Shown here in pieces: positions 1 to 7,576 of a stretch of DNA of 64,000 nt. The DNA comes from Blautia sp. An249. GTDB lineage: Bacteria; Bacillota; Clostridia; Lachnospirales; Lachnospiraceae. The notes beneath the pieces were generated by a model, which saw only the letters and a program-made list of their open reading frames with translations, was not told the DNA's origin and did not search any database. Position numbers and translations under genes: made by a program. The first letter of the stretch is position 1; every line of letters begins with the position of its first letter. Where the stretch lies: the NCBI RefSeq assembly GCF_002159835.1, contig NZ_NFJL01000005.1, positions 1 through 64,000 on the forward strand, in the 5' to 3' direction.

Positions 1-360
1 GCCTGGTCTGGTATGACGACACGGCAATATAAAAAGCTGAAAGGCTTGAAAAAAGAAAACCTCCGCGACAATATGAGTGATCTGGAACTCGTTTTGACAA
101 TGCTTGCGGAAGCAACCACAACTGAGATTTCTAAAACCGTAAAGCCTGCTACTTTTTCTGAAAATCAGAAAGTGGCGCAAAAAGGTGGCTCGATTGCCGG
201 AAACACCCGGAAAGAGATTGAAGAAACCACCGGCAAGCCGGTGATTACCGCTCAAAACGTCAATGATTTCCGCCAGCTCGTAACGGATATTGTGGAGGAC
301 GCAGCTACCATTCCAGAGCATACAAAAGAAATGCCTGGGGATGAAAATAAGGACGAATAA
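1..360 (+). CDS. DinD/BRO-type antirepressor-like protein, C-terminal part (5' end outside window)
   Basis: The open frame is already running at base 1 (A-W-S-G-M-T-T-R-Q-Y-K) and ends at the TAA at 358-360, so the first ATG at 13 is probably internal. The stretch KGLKKENLRDNMSDLEL followed by LTMLAEATTTEISK and a GGSIAGNTRKEIE segment is what I recognise from the C-terminal half of DinD (DNA-damage-inducible protein D) and related BRO/antirepressor proteins. In E. coli DinD modulates RecA; in mobile elements such proteins often act as antirepressors. The catalytic or DNA-binding N-terminal BRO domain lies outside the window. No terminator of its own is seen; the next hairpin (394-422) belongs to the opposite-strand gene. 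Function here is inferred from family only. Confidence 0.7.
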   Translation, partial: AWSGMTTRQYKKLKGLKKENLRDNMSDLELVLTMLAEATTTEISKTVKPATFSENQKVAQKGGSIAGNTRKEIEETTGKPVITAQNVNDFRQLVTDIVEDAATIPEHTKEMPGDENKDE

Positions 361-393
361 AACGAGAACACTCTAAATTTATTCCCAGATAAT

Positions 394-422
394 AATCCCG
401 GAAGCCTCATGCCTCCGGGATT
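394..422 (-). terminator. Terminator hairpin overlapping the end of wHTH copy 1
   Basis: AATCCCGGAAGC / GCCTCCGGGATT form a GC-rich stem around a 5-nt loop. On the minus strand the wHTH stop codon lies inside the stem, so the last codons of the protein are also the terminator arm. Confidence 0.7.
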
Positions 423-742
423 ACAAACTTATATCCAATTCCCCGTACGGTCTGGATATATTCTTTATCTGCATATTGCTTCAGCTTTTTTTTAAGACTG
501 GAGATGACACACCTCGTTGCATTGTCTGTTTTCCCACTTTCCTTTTCCCAGACATGCTCATAGATCTGTTCTTTCAAAAACACCCTGCCAGGATGTCGCG
601 CCAGAAGACAGAGAAGATCAAACTCATGTCTCGTAAGTTCCAGGTACTTTCCTCCCATCCATGCGTCTCTGCTTTCCGGACAGATATGCAATCCTCCTCT
701 GCAGATCTCCGGCAATGTATCTTCACTCTTCTCCTCCAGCAT
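407..742 (-). CDS. Receiver-less OmpR/PhoB-type winged-helix protein, copy 1
   Basis: A 111-aa frame from ATG 742; the coding frame is open further upstream to about 816 without a normal start codon. It encodes only a trans_reg_C winged-helix domain: the ELTRHEFDLLCLLARHPGRVF helix-turn-helix region, the KEQIYEHVW recognition segment and the wing ending TVRGIGYKFVIPEA. There is no phospho-acceptor receiver domain, unlike normal response regulators of about 225 aa. It is one of four near-identical copies in the window. A GTG at 840 preceded by AAAGGG and followed by GGGAAAG (832-838) could supply the N-terminus if ribosomes shift -1. Probable role is DNA binding; the target is unknown. It lies downstream of the ABC permease gene in the same orientation. 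Confidence 0.75.
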   Translation of the reverse strand: MLEEKSEDTLPEICRGGLHICPESRDAWMGGKYLELTRHEFDLLCLLARHPGRVFLKEQIYEHVWEKESGKTDNATRCVISSLKKKLKQYADKEYIQTVRGIGYKFVIPEA

Positions 743-831
743 ATACGTTTTCAGCTCTTCCCATTGTTCAGCGGTAAGTATGTTCTGGAGGATCTGACCA
801 ATCTGTATTCCCGATAAATTTTTCTTTATGT

Positions 832-840
832 CTTTCCCAC
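832..840 (-). other. Possible -1 frameshift start of wHTH copy 1
   Basis: On the minus strand AAAGGG is followed after 8 nt by GTG, then GGA AAG ACA TAA. The heptamer G GGA AAG (838 to 832) has the X XXY YYZ form. A -1 slip would enter the open wHTH frame, reading G-K-D-I-K-K. Equivalent sites exist in copies 2 and 4. Confidence 0.35.
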
Positions 841-882
841 TTTATCAGCCCTTTCAGCTATTCTCAACTCTACCGGACAAAC

Positions 883-3456
883 TCAATTTTGATAGAGCCT
901 TTCAATAATGCTGCTTTTGGCAAACTGTCGATAAAGAATTGTGGGGATAATCACCGTTAAACAAATAAGGAACGGATAAACAATCAACATCGGCCAAATT
1001 ACAAAGTGATAGGTGAAAAACCAAAAGCTGCTTGCTACCGCCTGCACAACAACGAGGGAGAACAGCACCCCAACGATCAACGAGGCTATAATTGTTCCAA
1101 CTGCATAATACACCCCCTCATAAGACAACATCTGCTTGAGCTGTCTGCCTGTCATGCCAATACTTTGCAGCATAGCAAATTCTTTTTGCCGCGTAATAAT
1201 GCTTGTCAATACCGAGTTGATGAAATTGACTATGCCAATCATACCGATAATAACACTTAAAGCACCGCCGATTGTAATAATAAGGGATGTCATGCTATGA
1301 AAAGACTGAACGTAAGTTTCTTTCGATTCATAGTCCATGCTCGGCTCAATGTTTTCCACATAGTTGTTTAGAAAGCTGCTCATGTCGCTGTCCATTCCGT
1401 CCTTAACATTGAACGGAAAGCTTACCAAAAGGAGATTGAGGCAGAGCGGCTTGAACTGTTCTGTGGGCAAATAAAAACGTGCCGCGCCCGTGTTTCTTTC
1501 TGTATCGGTATTTTCATTGATAAGAACTTTTGCCATAACGGTAAGGTCAAAGCTGTTATCCAGTGTACCGGCTAACCCGTTCATCTTCCAGTGATGAAAG
1601 GTGATCGTATCTCCAACATGGACAGATGGATTGTCAATTATATTCCCATTGTCGTCCATTGTAAGCGCGTACAGCGTGTATTTTCCCGTTTTAAGAGCTT
1701 CCCAATCAATTTCGCCCTCGACTACATCCATCGAGTTTAGAAGAAAATCGTCTGCCCCATACAGATTAATAAGAGGATTTCCATATTCGTCCTTGTTGTA
1801 ATTTGTTACGGCGTCTGTTTCAGCGGAAAATGTTTCTTCTGTCACCTTACTGGAATATAGTCTGCCGCCATCCTCGTAGGCATCCTGTTGTTGGACAGCA
1901 TTGATAAAGTTTTCAGACAAGTAGGTTTCGCTGCGGGCGAAATTGTAGTTGAAATAGTCCGCAGAAGAAATGATAAAATCCTTATTTAAGAACTTTTCAA
2001 CATACTTGTCAATATCAAAACCACTGGATAAAGTGAATATGGTATTGAACAGTACCAAACTCAATGTCATAGACACGATTACAAGGATTGTTCGTTTTCG
2101 GTTTCGTCCCAGATTTGCCAATGCCATCCGATGAATTTTTGCGCCGCTGGTCGATTTTTTAACATCCAGACGCTTCTTTGCTTGAAATGCACCTGCATCA
2201 TTTTCCGTATAGCGGACGGCTTCAATCGGCGAGATCGTTCCTGCAATCTTAGCCGGTTTTCGTACACTGATATAAACAGTAACAAAAGCAAAGATAGCCG
2301 ATCCCATGAATATCAGCGGATTTACTGTCACCACAACGCCAGCATCGGAAGTATACGTTGTGCCGTTCATCAGAGCCGGAACTAAAGCGCGGCCAATGAA
2401 AAATCCGATAATCAGACCAATGGGGATACCTATCGCAGACAGAAGCAGTGCCTGTTTGTTAATAATCTTTTTAATCTGCCGCCTTGTGGTTCCCAATGTT
2501 TTTAGCTGCCCGTAGGACTGAATATCTTGAATAACAGAGATTTGAAAAATATTGTAGATAATCAAATAGCCTGTTGCCATAATCGCGAGTATTCCCACAA
2601 TACCGGCAATAAACAAGGCGGAATTTTCACTGATAGGGCTGCTTTGATAAGCAGGACTGACACGGGCGACAATATAGTTTTCGTCTGTGGGCTGTCCTCC
2701 AAGCGTGTCACAGGTGTAGCCGGTTTCTGTAAGGAGCTGCTGCAATTTTTCTTCTACGGAGCCGCTGCCACGGAACATGATATACGCCGTCACAATGCCA
2801 GAATAATCATTGTCCACAGGATAGGTATAGGTGAGTAAGTCGGCATGGCTATCTAAAAAGGCTTTCGATACAATAATACGCCCAATATTACTTAGGCTGT
2901 CTGTTTCCCAAAAGCCGCACAGTGTAAAATCAGTTGTGTACTCCTTACCCTTAATTTCATAATCAAGGGTGACTGTCGCGCCGATTTCAGCCGGAACCCC
3001 CAATGCCTCTAATGTCTTTGTGTCGGCTATGATCTCATTTTCAGCTTCGGGGCGGTGTCCTGTTGTCGGCTCGTATCTGGCAAATTCCAATGCGGTATCA
3101 TCCATATACCACATATCAGAACGCCATTTCGCAAGCCCCGGATTGTTAAGATGGTAAGAAACCGCCTTTGTATAGGCAATCCGGTCAATCAATTCGTTGC
3201 CCTTTACATCATCAAAAACCTCGTCACTAATGTAGTTGAGAACAGCTTGACCGTCTCCACCCATCTTTCGGATATTTTGGTCTTGTACCGTATCAATTAA
3301 ACCGGAACCCAGTGTGAAGATAGTTGTGAACAAGACGGTTGTAAGAATAATGGCAACAATAGCAATGATATTCCTGCTTTTGCTGGCCTTAAAGTACCGC
3401 CTGGACAATTTCTTAATAATGGGACTGTTATTGTTGCCAAATAAAATATCTTGCAT
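883..3456 (-). CDS. FtsX/MacB-type ABC transporter permease (two FtsX domains)
   Basis: About 857 aa from ATG 3456, preferred over GTG 3465 because GGGAGG then sits 9 nt upstream. TM1 is near residues 30-50, followed by a ~220-aa extracytoplasmic region, three TM helices (about 280-405), a second TM and large outer region (about 460-720), and three C-terminal helices. The intracellular motif QSIGMTGRQLKQML between helices is typical of FtsX permeases. Such proteins work with a small ATPase as mechanotransmitters or exporters, often removing antimicrobial peptides or signalling envelope damage. The ATPase gene is 15 bp upstream and a two-component system lies further up, the common Firmicutes peptide-sensing arrangement. 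The substrate cannot be told. A 55-aa fragment of a related permease survives at 17497-17664. Confidence 0.88.
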   Translation of the reverse strand: MQDILFGNNNSPIIKKLSRRYFKASKSRNIIAIVAIILTTVLFTTIFTLGSGLIDTVQDQNIRKMGGDGQAVLNYISDEVFDDVKGNELIDRIAYTKAVSYHLNNPGLAKWRSDMWYMDDTALEFARYEPTTGHRPEAENEIIADTKTLEALGVPAEIGATVTLDYEIKGKEYTTDFTLCGFWETDSLSNIGRIIVSKAFLDSHADLLTYTYPVDNDYSGIVTAYIMFRGSGSVEEKLQQLLTETGYTCDTLGGQPTDENYIVARVSPAYQSSPISENSALFIAGIVGILAIMATGYLIIYNIFQISVIQDIQSYGQLKTLGTTRRQIKKIINKQALLLSAIGIPIGLIIGFFIGRALVPALMNGTTYTSDAGVVVTVNPLIFMGSAIFAFVTVYISVRKPAKIAGTISPIEAVRYTENDAGAFQAKKRLDVKKSTSGAKIHRMALANLGRNRKRTILVIVSMTLSLVLFNTIFTLSSGFDIDKYVEKFLNKDFIISSADYFNYNFARSETYLSENFINAVQQQDAYEDGGRLYSSKVTEETFSAETDAVTNYNKDEYGNPLINLYGADDFLLNSMDVVEGEIDWEALKTGKYTLYALTMDDNGNIIDNPSVHVGDTITFHHWKMNGLAGTLDNSFDLTVMAKVLINENTDTERNTGAARFYLPTEQFKPLCLNLLLVSFPFNVKDGMDSDMSSFLNNYVENIEPSMDYESKETYVQSFHSMTSLIITIGGALSVIIGMIGIVNFINSVLTSIITRQKEFAMLQSIGMTGRQLKQMLSYEGVYYAVGTIIASLIVGVLFSLVVVQAVASSFWFFTYHFVIWPMLIVYPFLICLTVIIPTILYRQFAKSSIIERLYQN

Positions 3457-3470
3457 TCTCAGCACCTCCC

Positions 3471-4136
3471 TTATTCAGAAATTTTGCCGTCCTCAATGCG
3501 GACGGTCCGATCTGCAAGCTGGGCAATCTCATTATTATGGGTAATCATCACGAGGGTCTGGTGGAATTTCTGACTGCTTGCTTTCAACAGACCAAGGACA
3601 TCACTACTCGTCCGGCTGTCGAGATTGCCCGTCGGCTCATCCGCCAGTACAATAGCCGGTTTCGATACCAGGGCGCGGGCAATGGCAACGCGCTGCTGCT
3701 GGCCACCTGAGAGATTATTTGGCATATTGTTCAGCTTATCTTCCAGGCCCAACATCCGAACAACTTCATCCATAAACTTTTTGTCTACCTTGTTTCCGTC
3801 CAACTCCACGGGCAGCACGATGTTTTCGTAGACATTCAGCACTGGAGACAGATTGTAATTTTGAAAGATGAAGCCGATCTTTCTCCTGCGGAAGATGGTA
3901 AGCTGCTCTTCTTTCAATGTAGAGAGGTCGCGCCCATCTACAATAACCTTGCCGGAAGTAGGCACATCCAGGCCGCCAATCATGTTCAGAAGTGTGGACT
4001 TGCCACTGCCGGAGGTTCCCACGACAGCTACAAATTCGCCTCTTTCAATGGAGAGTGTCACCCCGTCCAAGGCTCTGGTAATGTTCGGCTCTGCGCCATA
4101 ATATTTTTTCAGTTCAGTCGTCTGTAAAATGTTCAT
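3471..4136 (-). CDS. ABC transporter ATP-binding protein (MacB/LolD class)
   Basis: 221 aa from ATG 4136 (protein start [16 protein letters not shown]), chosen because AGGACGG precedes it; the longer frame to 4184 adds residues with no family match. Walker A is [11 protein letters not shown], the signature is [15 protein letters not shown] and Walker B is [12 protein letters not shown]. The short length and [10 protein letters not shown] signature place it with ATPases that drive FtsX-type permeases. It is translated just ahead of the 857-aa permease and probably forms one exporter with it. The leader upstream carries repeated TGTGACATTT motifs that may bind the neighbouring response regulator, so the pair may be induced by envelope stress. 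Confidence 0.92.
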   Translation of the reverse strand: MNILQTTELKKYYGAEPNITRALDGVTLSIERGEFVAVVGTSGSGKSTLLNMIGGLDVPTSGKVIVDGRDLSTLKEEQLTIFRRRKIGFIFQNYNLSPVLNVYENIVLPVELDGNKVDKKFMDEVVRMLGLEDKLNNMPNNLSGGQQQRVAIARALVSKPAIVLADEPTGNLDSRTSSDVLGLLKASSQKFHQTLVMITHNNEIAQLADRTVRIEDGKISE

Positions 4137-4193
4137 AAAGAACACCGTCCTTTCTTTTTTTGATAAACTCATTGTAACGACCAAACCTCACAG

Positions 4194-4259
4194 AAATGTC
4201 ACAAGACACAAGATACTTCCGCTAAATTCAGCCTCAAATGTCACAAGTCTGTGACATTT
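4194..4259 (-). promoter_or_regulatory. Putative response-regulator operators upstream of the ABC pair
   Basis: AAATGTCACAAG occurs at 4194-4205 and 4236-4247, exactly 42 bp (about four helical turns) apart. The second forms a perfect inverted repeat AAATGTCACA-AGTC-TGTGACATTT (4236-4259). A further copy at 6252-6261 precedes the regulatory operon, which suggests the adjacent OmpR-family regulator binds both. Confidence 0.55.
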
Positions 4260-4282
4260 CAATTTCCGGGGACGCGATTGAA

Positions 4283-5314
4283 CTACTTTCGGAGCAAGAA
4301 AACAGAAAAGATTGAGCCTTTTCCAGCCTCAGACGCCACCCGGATATAACCGCCCTGCAAAGTCACGATCTCGCGGGCCAGATACAGGCCAATACCAATG
4401 CCGTCCACATCATGCACCGCCTCTTCACGATAAAAGCGTTTGAAAATTGTTCCCTGATGTTGCTCCGAAATGCCGATCCCTGTATCAGCGATGTCTATTT
4501 TCACATACATTTCCCATCCTTCCACCGCTACACGGATCTGTCCGCCTGCCGGGGTGTACTTTACTGCGTTATCCAGGATATTGAACAGGGCTTCTGTTGT
4601 CCACTTTCTATCATGGCGCGCATCCAAATGCTCCGGGCACTCCACCCGCACATCAATCTGCTTCTTCTCAGCATTGAGCAAAATACCGCCAAGGGCAGCG
4701 GCAAGTGTATCATAGACTGGCTGCTGTTTCTCCTCCAGCGAAATCACTCCTGTTTCCAGGCGGGAAGTTTTTATCATCGCCTGCATGAGAAAATCCAGCT
4801 TATCAAGCTGGCTTGCCTGGGCTGTCAGAAATTCCTTCTGCTTCTGCGGAGAAACCTCATTTTCAAGCAGCGTGTTGTTAATCATCTTCAAATTGGCGAT
4901 CGGTGTCTTGACCTGGTGGGAGATGTCAGAAATCATTTCTTGCAGATCGGCCCGCTCTTTTGCGATGCTGTTTTTATTTTCCTCCATGACCTCGTACAGC
5001 CGCCCCAGACGGTAGTTGATCTTATAGAACAGGCTTTCCTCATCCACGTTCTGTTTCGGCTGCATATCCCCGGAGAACATGTCATCCATCTGAACGCAAA
5101 GGGCATCGGAGAACTTTGCCAGTTTCCGGCGGATCAGCGCCACAAAGCAAATAACGCAGAGCAGAACAAAGGCACTGAACAGGAACACATACCAGACAGC
5201 AGTTGTATTTCGTGTCAGCAAATAGACAGCGATGGAAACTGCGCCAACAGCCAGCAGCAAAAGCGTTCCCAGAAGGATACAGGCTTTATTGATGGAGAGT
5301 TTTCGCATATTCAT
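4283..5314 (-). CDS. Intramembrane-sensing sensor histidine kinase (BceS-like)
   Basis: 343 aa from ATG 5314, which overlaps the stop of the response regulator as ATGA. Two TM helices (about residues 10-32 and 38-60) are joined by only a few residues (TRNTTA), so there is almost no external sensor domain; this is the intramembrane-sensing design of peptide-responsive kinases. The H-box is ISHQVKTPIANLKM, the N-box NILDNAVKYTP, with G-boxes DIADTGIGIS and GIGIGLYLAREI. It should phosphorylate the regulator encoded immediately upstream. In known BceRS-type systems the partner ABC transporter is the true sensor, and the ABC pair at 883-4136 fits that place. Confidence 0.9.
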   Translation of the reverse strand: MNMRKLSINKACILLGTLLLLAVGAVSIAVYLLTRNTTAVWYVFLFSAFVLLCVICFVALIRRKLAKFSDALCVQMDDMFSGDMQPKQNVDEESLFYKINYRLGRLYEVMEENKNSIAKERADLQEMISDISHQVKTPIANLKMINNTLLENEVSPQKQKEFLTAQASQLDKLDFLMQAMIKTSRLETGVISLEEKQQPVYDTLAAALGGILLNAEKKQIDVRVECPEHLDARHDRKWTTEALFNILDNAVKYTPAGGQIRVAVEGWEMYVKIDIADTGIGISEQHQGTIFKRFYREEAVHDVDGIGIGLYLAREIVTLQGGYIRVASEAGKGSIFSVFLLRK

Positions 5315-5994
5315 TTCAGCGCCCCTCCGATCCACATATAGCCCATACCGTACACTGTCTTGATATACTGGCGGTCCTCTGTTTCAATTTTTATCCGTAC
5401 CCGGCTGATGGCTGAAGTCAGGGCGTGTTCATCCACAAAGTTCCCGTCAATGTCCCACAGCTTTTCCAATAGCACCTGTCGAGTCAGAACGATCTGCGGA
5501 TTTTTCGTCAGCACCTTCAAAAGCCGGTATTCCATCGGGGTAAAGGAAATATTCTCCCCGCCCTGTGTAGCGGTCATCTCTGTAAAGTTGATAAACAGAT
5601 TGCCGTCATTATAGCAATCACCGCCAGACTGTTTCCGAATCCTGGCCAGCAAAGCGGACACTTTTTTCTGAAACACACTCATGGGAAATGGCTTTGTCAC
5701 ATAATCATCCGCGCCCAGTTCGTAACCTTTCAGCATATCGCTTTCCATATCGTTTGCCGTCAAGAAAATCACTGCTGTCTCCGGGTGTCTCTCCTTCATA
5801 TCCCGGCAAAAATCAAATCCGTTTCCGTCCGGCAGATTGATATCAAGGACAATCAAATCATATTTCTGTTTTTTACACAGACGTTCTGCTGCACTTTTCG
5901 TTAAGGCAGCATCTACTTCATATCCTGCGGCAGACAGGTTATAGCAAAGGGTATTATTCAAAAGGCGGTCATCTTCAACCACTAAAATTTTCAT
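5311..5994 (-). CDS. OmpR-family response regulator
   Basis: 227 aa with an N-terminal receiver domain (acidic pair EDD at residues 7-9, phospho-acceptor Asp51 in LIVLDINLPDGNG) and a C-terminal winged helix (NISFTPMEYRLLKVL, ending YIKTVYGMGYMWIGG). It is translationally coupled to the kinase gene downstream through an ATGA overlap. It probably activates the exporter at 883-4136 and its own operon; repeated TGTGACATTT motifs upstream of both are candidate targets. Its winged helix is only distantly similar to the stand-alone wHTH copies, so it is not their obvious parent. Confidence 0.93.
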   Translation of the reverse strand: MKILVVEDDRLLNNTLCYNLSAAGYEVDAALTKSAAERLCKKQKYDLIVLDINLPDGNGFDFCRDMKERHPETAVIFLTANDMESDMLKGYELGADDYVTKPFPMSVFQKKVSALLARIRKQSGGDCYNDGNLFINFTEMTATQGGENISFTPMEYRLLKVLTKNPQIVLTRQVLLEKLWDIDGNFVDEHALTSAISRVRIKIETEDRQYIKTVYGMGYMWIGGALK

Positions 5995-6028
5995 GCACTC
6001 ACATCCTTCTAGTTTTATTATTAGTATT

Positions 6029-6220
6029 CTATAATCTTTCCAGAAAAATTTCTATGTCTTTGACATGCTCCAGTATCCGGGTAAGTATTTGTTTTTCTTT
6101 ATAATTCCCACTGCAGTAATACATATTAAGTAATTCCACATTGCCTTTAATTACTGTTAAATGAGTTCTTAATTCGTGATGTACATATTGTCTTAACTGT
6201 TTATCTTCTATGATATTCAT
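6029..6220 (-). CDS. Stand-alone 63-aa histidine-kinase DHp-like helical protein
   Basis: 63 aa with an excellent AAGGAGG ribosome binding site 7 nt before ATG 6220. The core HHELRTHLTVIKGNVELL closely follows a HisKA H-box (usual form SHELRTPLT), with His in place of the conserved Pro, followed by a second helix ending IEIFLERL. There is no ATPase domain and the protein ends in a proper stop, so it looks like a deliberately short DHp hairpin rather than a truncation. It lies 34 bp before the response regulator gene in the same direction and behind a TGTGACATTT motif. It may interact with the regulator or kinase as a connector, decoy or phosphotransfer protein. A decayed kinase remnant is the alternative. 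Confidence 0.65.
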   Translation of the reverse strand: MNIIEDKQLRQYVHHELRTHLTVIKGNVELLNMYYCSGNYKEKQILTRILEHVKDIEIFLERL

Positions 6221-6251
6221 TTCAAATCCTCCTTTTTTGAGGATAACATGG

Positions 6252-6261
6252 AAATGTCACA
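6252..6261 (-). promoter_or_regulatory. TGTGACATTT motif upstream of the 6.2-4.3 kb regulatory operon
   Basis: The same decamer as at 4194-4259, placed about 32 bp before the start of the DHp-like gene. It is consistent with autoregulation of the operon. Confidence 0.45.
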
Positions 6262-6425
6262 GAATCCTCGCAGAAAACAAGTTTCTGAAAAAAATACTGG
6301 CTGTTCCAAGCCACGTTGAAAAGCTCAACTTTCCCAAAAAATCGAACGATTTTGTTGATAATTTTGTTCTATTCGCTTATAATAAGACTATAAAGAAGAG
6401 GTCGCATGGAAAGGAGGTTGATCTC

Positions 6426-6641
6426 ATGTCAATCACATCGACGGAATTAAAATTGAATCTTGGAAAATATTTGAAACTTGCAGAACACGAAGACATATTT
6501 ATCACGCGGAATGGAAAGATCGTGGCGAAACTCTCAAATCCAAATGCGGACCGTGTGGAGATGGCAAAGTCTCTCCTCGGAGTAATCCCCGCTGATATTA
6601 CATTAGAAGAAGCTCGCGCAGAAAGGGCGGATAAATTATGA
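6426..6641 (+). CDS. Type II toxin-antitoxin antitoxin, Phd/YefM-like
   Basis: 71 aa from ATG 6426 with AAAGGAGG upstream; the longer upstream frame is not supported. MSITSTELKLNLGKYLKLAE is a Phd-type N-terminus (DNA-binding dimer), followed by EDIFITRNGKIVAKLSNP, the usual prevent-host-death core. The C-terminal acidic tail (ITLEEARAERADKL) is the toxin-neutralising region. The stop overlaps the toxin ATG by 4 nt. It should repress its own promoter and neutralise the PIN toxin. It is transcribed opposite to the surrounding modules and may stabilise the island or element. Confidence 0.85.
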   Translation: MSITSTELKLNLGKYLKLAEHEDIFITRNGKIVAKLSNPNADRVEMAKSLLGVIPADITLEEARAERADKL

Positions 6642-7075
6642 AAGCACTGATTGACACCTGTGTAATCGTTGACATTCTTCAGAAGCGAGATCCCTTTTAT
6701 GCAGCAGCGATGGAAATCCTTCTCGCAGTATCAAACAAAAAATGTACCGGGATTCTCACTGCCAAATCCATTACGGATATTTACTATATCCTGCGACGGA
6801 GTATACACAATGAACAGGAAGTTCGTAAGCTGGTCCGCGTTCTTTTTACTCTTTTTGAAGTGGTGGATACCTTTTCCATAGACTGTGAACTTGCGCTGTC
6901 TTCCACAATAAAGGATTATGAGGATGCGATCATGGTAGAAACCGGCTCCCGTGTTGGAGCTGAATGTGTCGTGACAAGAAACCTGAAAGACTATAAACTG
7001 TCAGCTCTTCCGGTTTTATCTCCGGATCAGTTCCTTGAACAAATGAGAAAAGCAGAGGAATCCGATTCTTTTTAA
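6638..7075 (+). CDS. PIN-domain toxin (VapC-like ribonuclease)
   Basis: 145 aa starting at ATG 6638, overlapping the antitoxin stop. The PIN motif is visible: Asp6 in ALIDTCVIVDILQ, acidic residues in KDYEDAIMVETG, and the distal TRNLKDY motif. PIN toxins are Mg-dependent RNases that cleave tRNA or rRNA when released from the antitoxin. Length and motif spacing match intact VapC-type toxins, so it is probably functional. It ends just before the converging wHTH copy 2 terminator. Confidence 0.87.
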   Translation: MKALIDTCVIVDILQKRDPFYAAAMEILLAVSNKKCTGILTAKSITDIYYILRRSIHNEQEVRKLVRVLFTLFEVVDTFSIDCELALSSTIKDYEDAIMVETGSRVGAECVVTRNLKDYKLSALPVLSPDQFLEQMRKAEESDSF

Positions 7076-7097
7076 CCTCTGCTTTCCTGAATTTGAG

Positions 7098-7124
7098 ATC
7101 CCGGAAGCCTCACGCCTCCGGGAT
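7098..7124 (-). terminator. Terminator hairpin at the end of wHTH copy 2
   Basis: ATCCCGGA / TCCGGGAT stem with the wHTH stop inside. It lies between converging genes and may also end the toxin transcript. Confidence 0.65.
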
Positions 7125-7511
7125 TTCAAACTTATATCCAATTCCCCGCACTGTCTGAATATAGTACTTATCTGTATATTCCTTCAGTTTTTTTCTCAGA
7201 CTGGTGATTACACATCGCACCGCATTATCCACGTTCCCGATTTCTTTTTCCCAGGTATGCGCATATATCTGTTCTTTAGAGAACACTCTCCCTGGATGTC
7301 TCGCCAGGAGACAAAGGACATCAAACTCATATTTCGTAAGGCCCAGGTGCTGCTCTCCTATCCATACGTTTCTGCTCTCCAGGCAGATATGCAACTCTCC
7401 GCGGCGAATCTCCGGATATGTATCTTTCGTCTGCCCCTCCAACATAAAAATCTTCAGCTCTTTCCATTGTTCAGCTGTAAGTATATTCTGGAGGATCTCG
7501 CCAATTTGCAT
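7110..7511 (-). CDS. Receiver-less OmpR-type winged-helix protein, copy 2
   Basis: 133 aa from ATG 7511, but no Shine-Dalgarno precedes that ATG; the frame is open to about 7543. Winged-helix core: GLTKYEFDVLCLLARHPG, KEQIYAHTWEKE and the wing TVRGIGYKFEIPEA. The N-terminal ~45 residues (IGEILQNILTAEQWKELKIF) are shared by all copies and are not part of a receiver domain. An AAAGGA plus ATG at 7543, followed by GGGAAAG, gives a four-codon frame that would join this frame after a -1 slip. It is located 62 bp downstream of the lantibiotic-module kinase. Confidence 0.78.
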   Translation of the reverse strand: MQIGEILQNILTAEQWKELKIFMLEGQTKDTYPEIRRGELHICLESRNVWIGEQHLGLTKYEFDVLCLLARHPGRVFSKEQIYAHTWEKEIGNVDNAVRCVITSLRKKLKEYTDKYYIQTVRGIGYKFEIPEA

Positions 7512-7534
7512 CCCAGACAGGTATTTCTCTATGT

Positions 7535-7543
7535 CTTTCCCAT
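7535..7543 (-). other. Possible -1 frameshift start of wHTH copy 2
   Basis: AAAGGA-8 nt-ATG GGA AAG ACA TAG on the minus strand. G GGA AAG (7541 to 7535) is a slippery-type heptamer, and the -1 frame reads on as G-K-D-I-E-K-Y into the wHTH protein. Confidence 0.4.
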
Positions 7544-7576
7544 TTTACCAGTCCTTTCTTCCCGCCGCAAAGTTCT

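Noticed and set aside
4412..5341. Plus-strand 309-aa open frame opposite the BceS-like kinase
   Set aside because: Low-complexity Cys/His/Leu composition typical of a shadow frame; the opposite strand has all histidine-kinase motifs.
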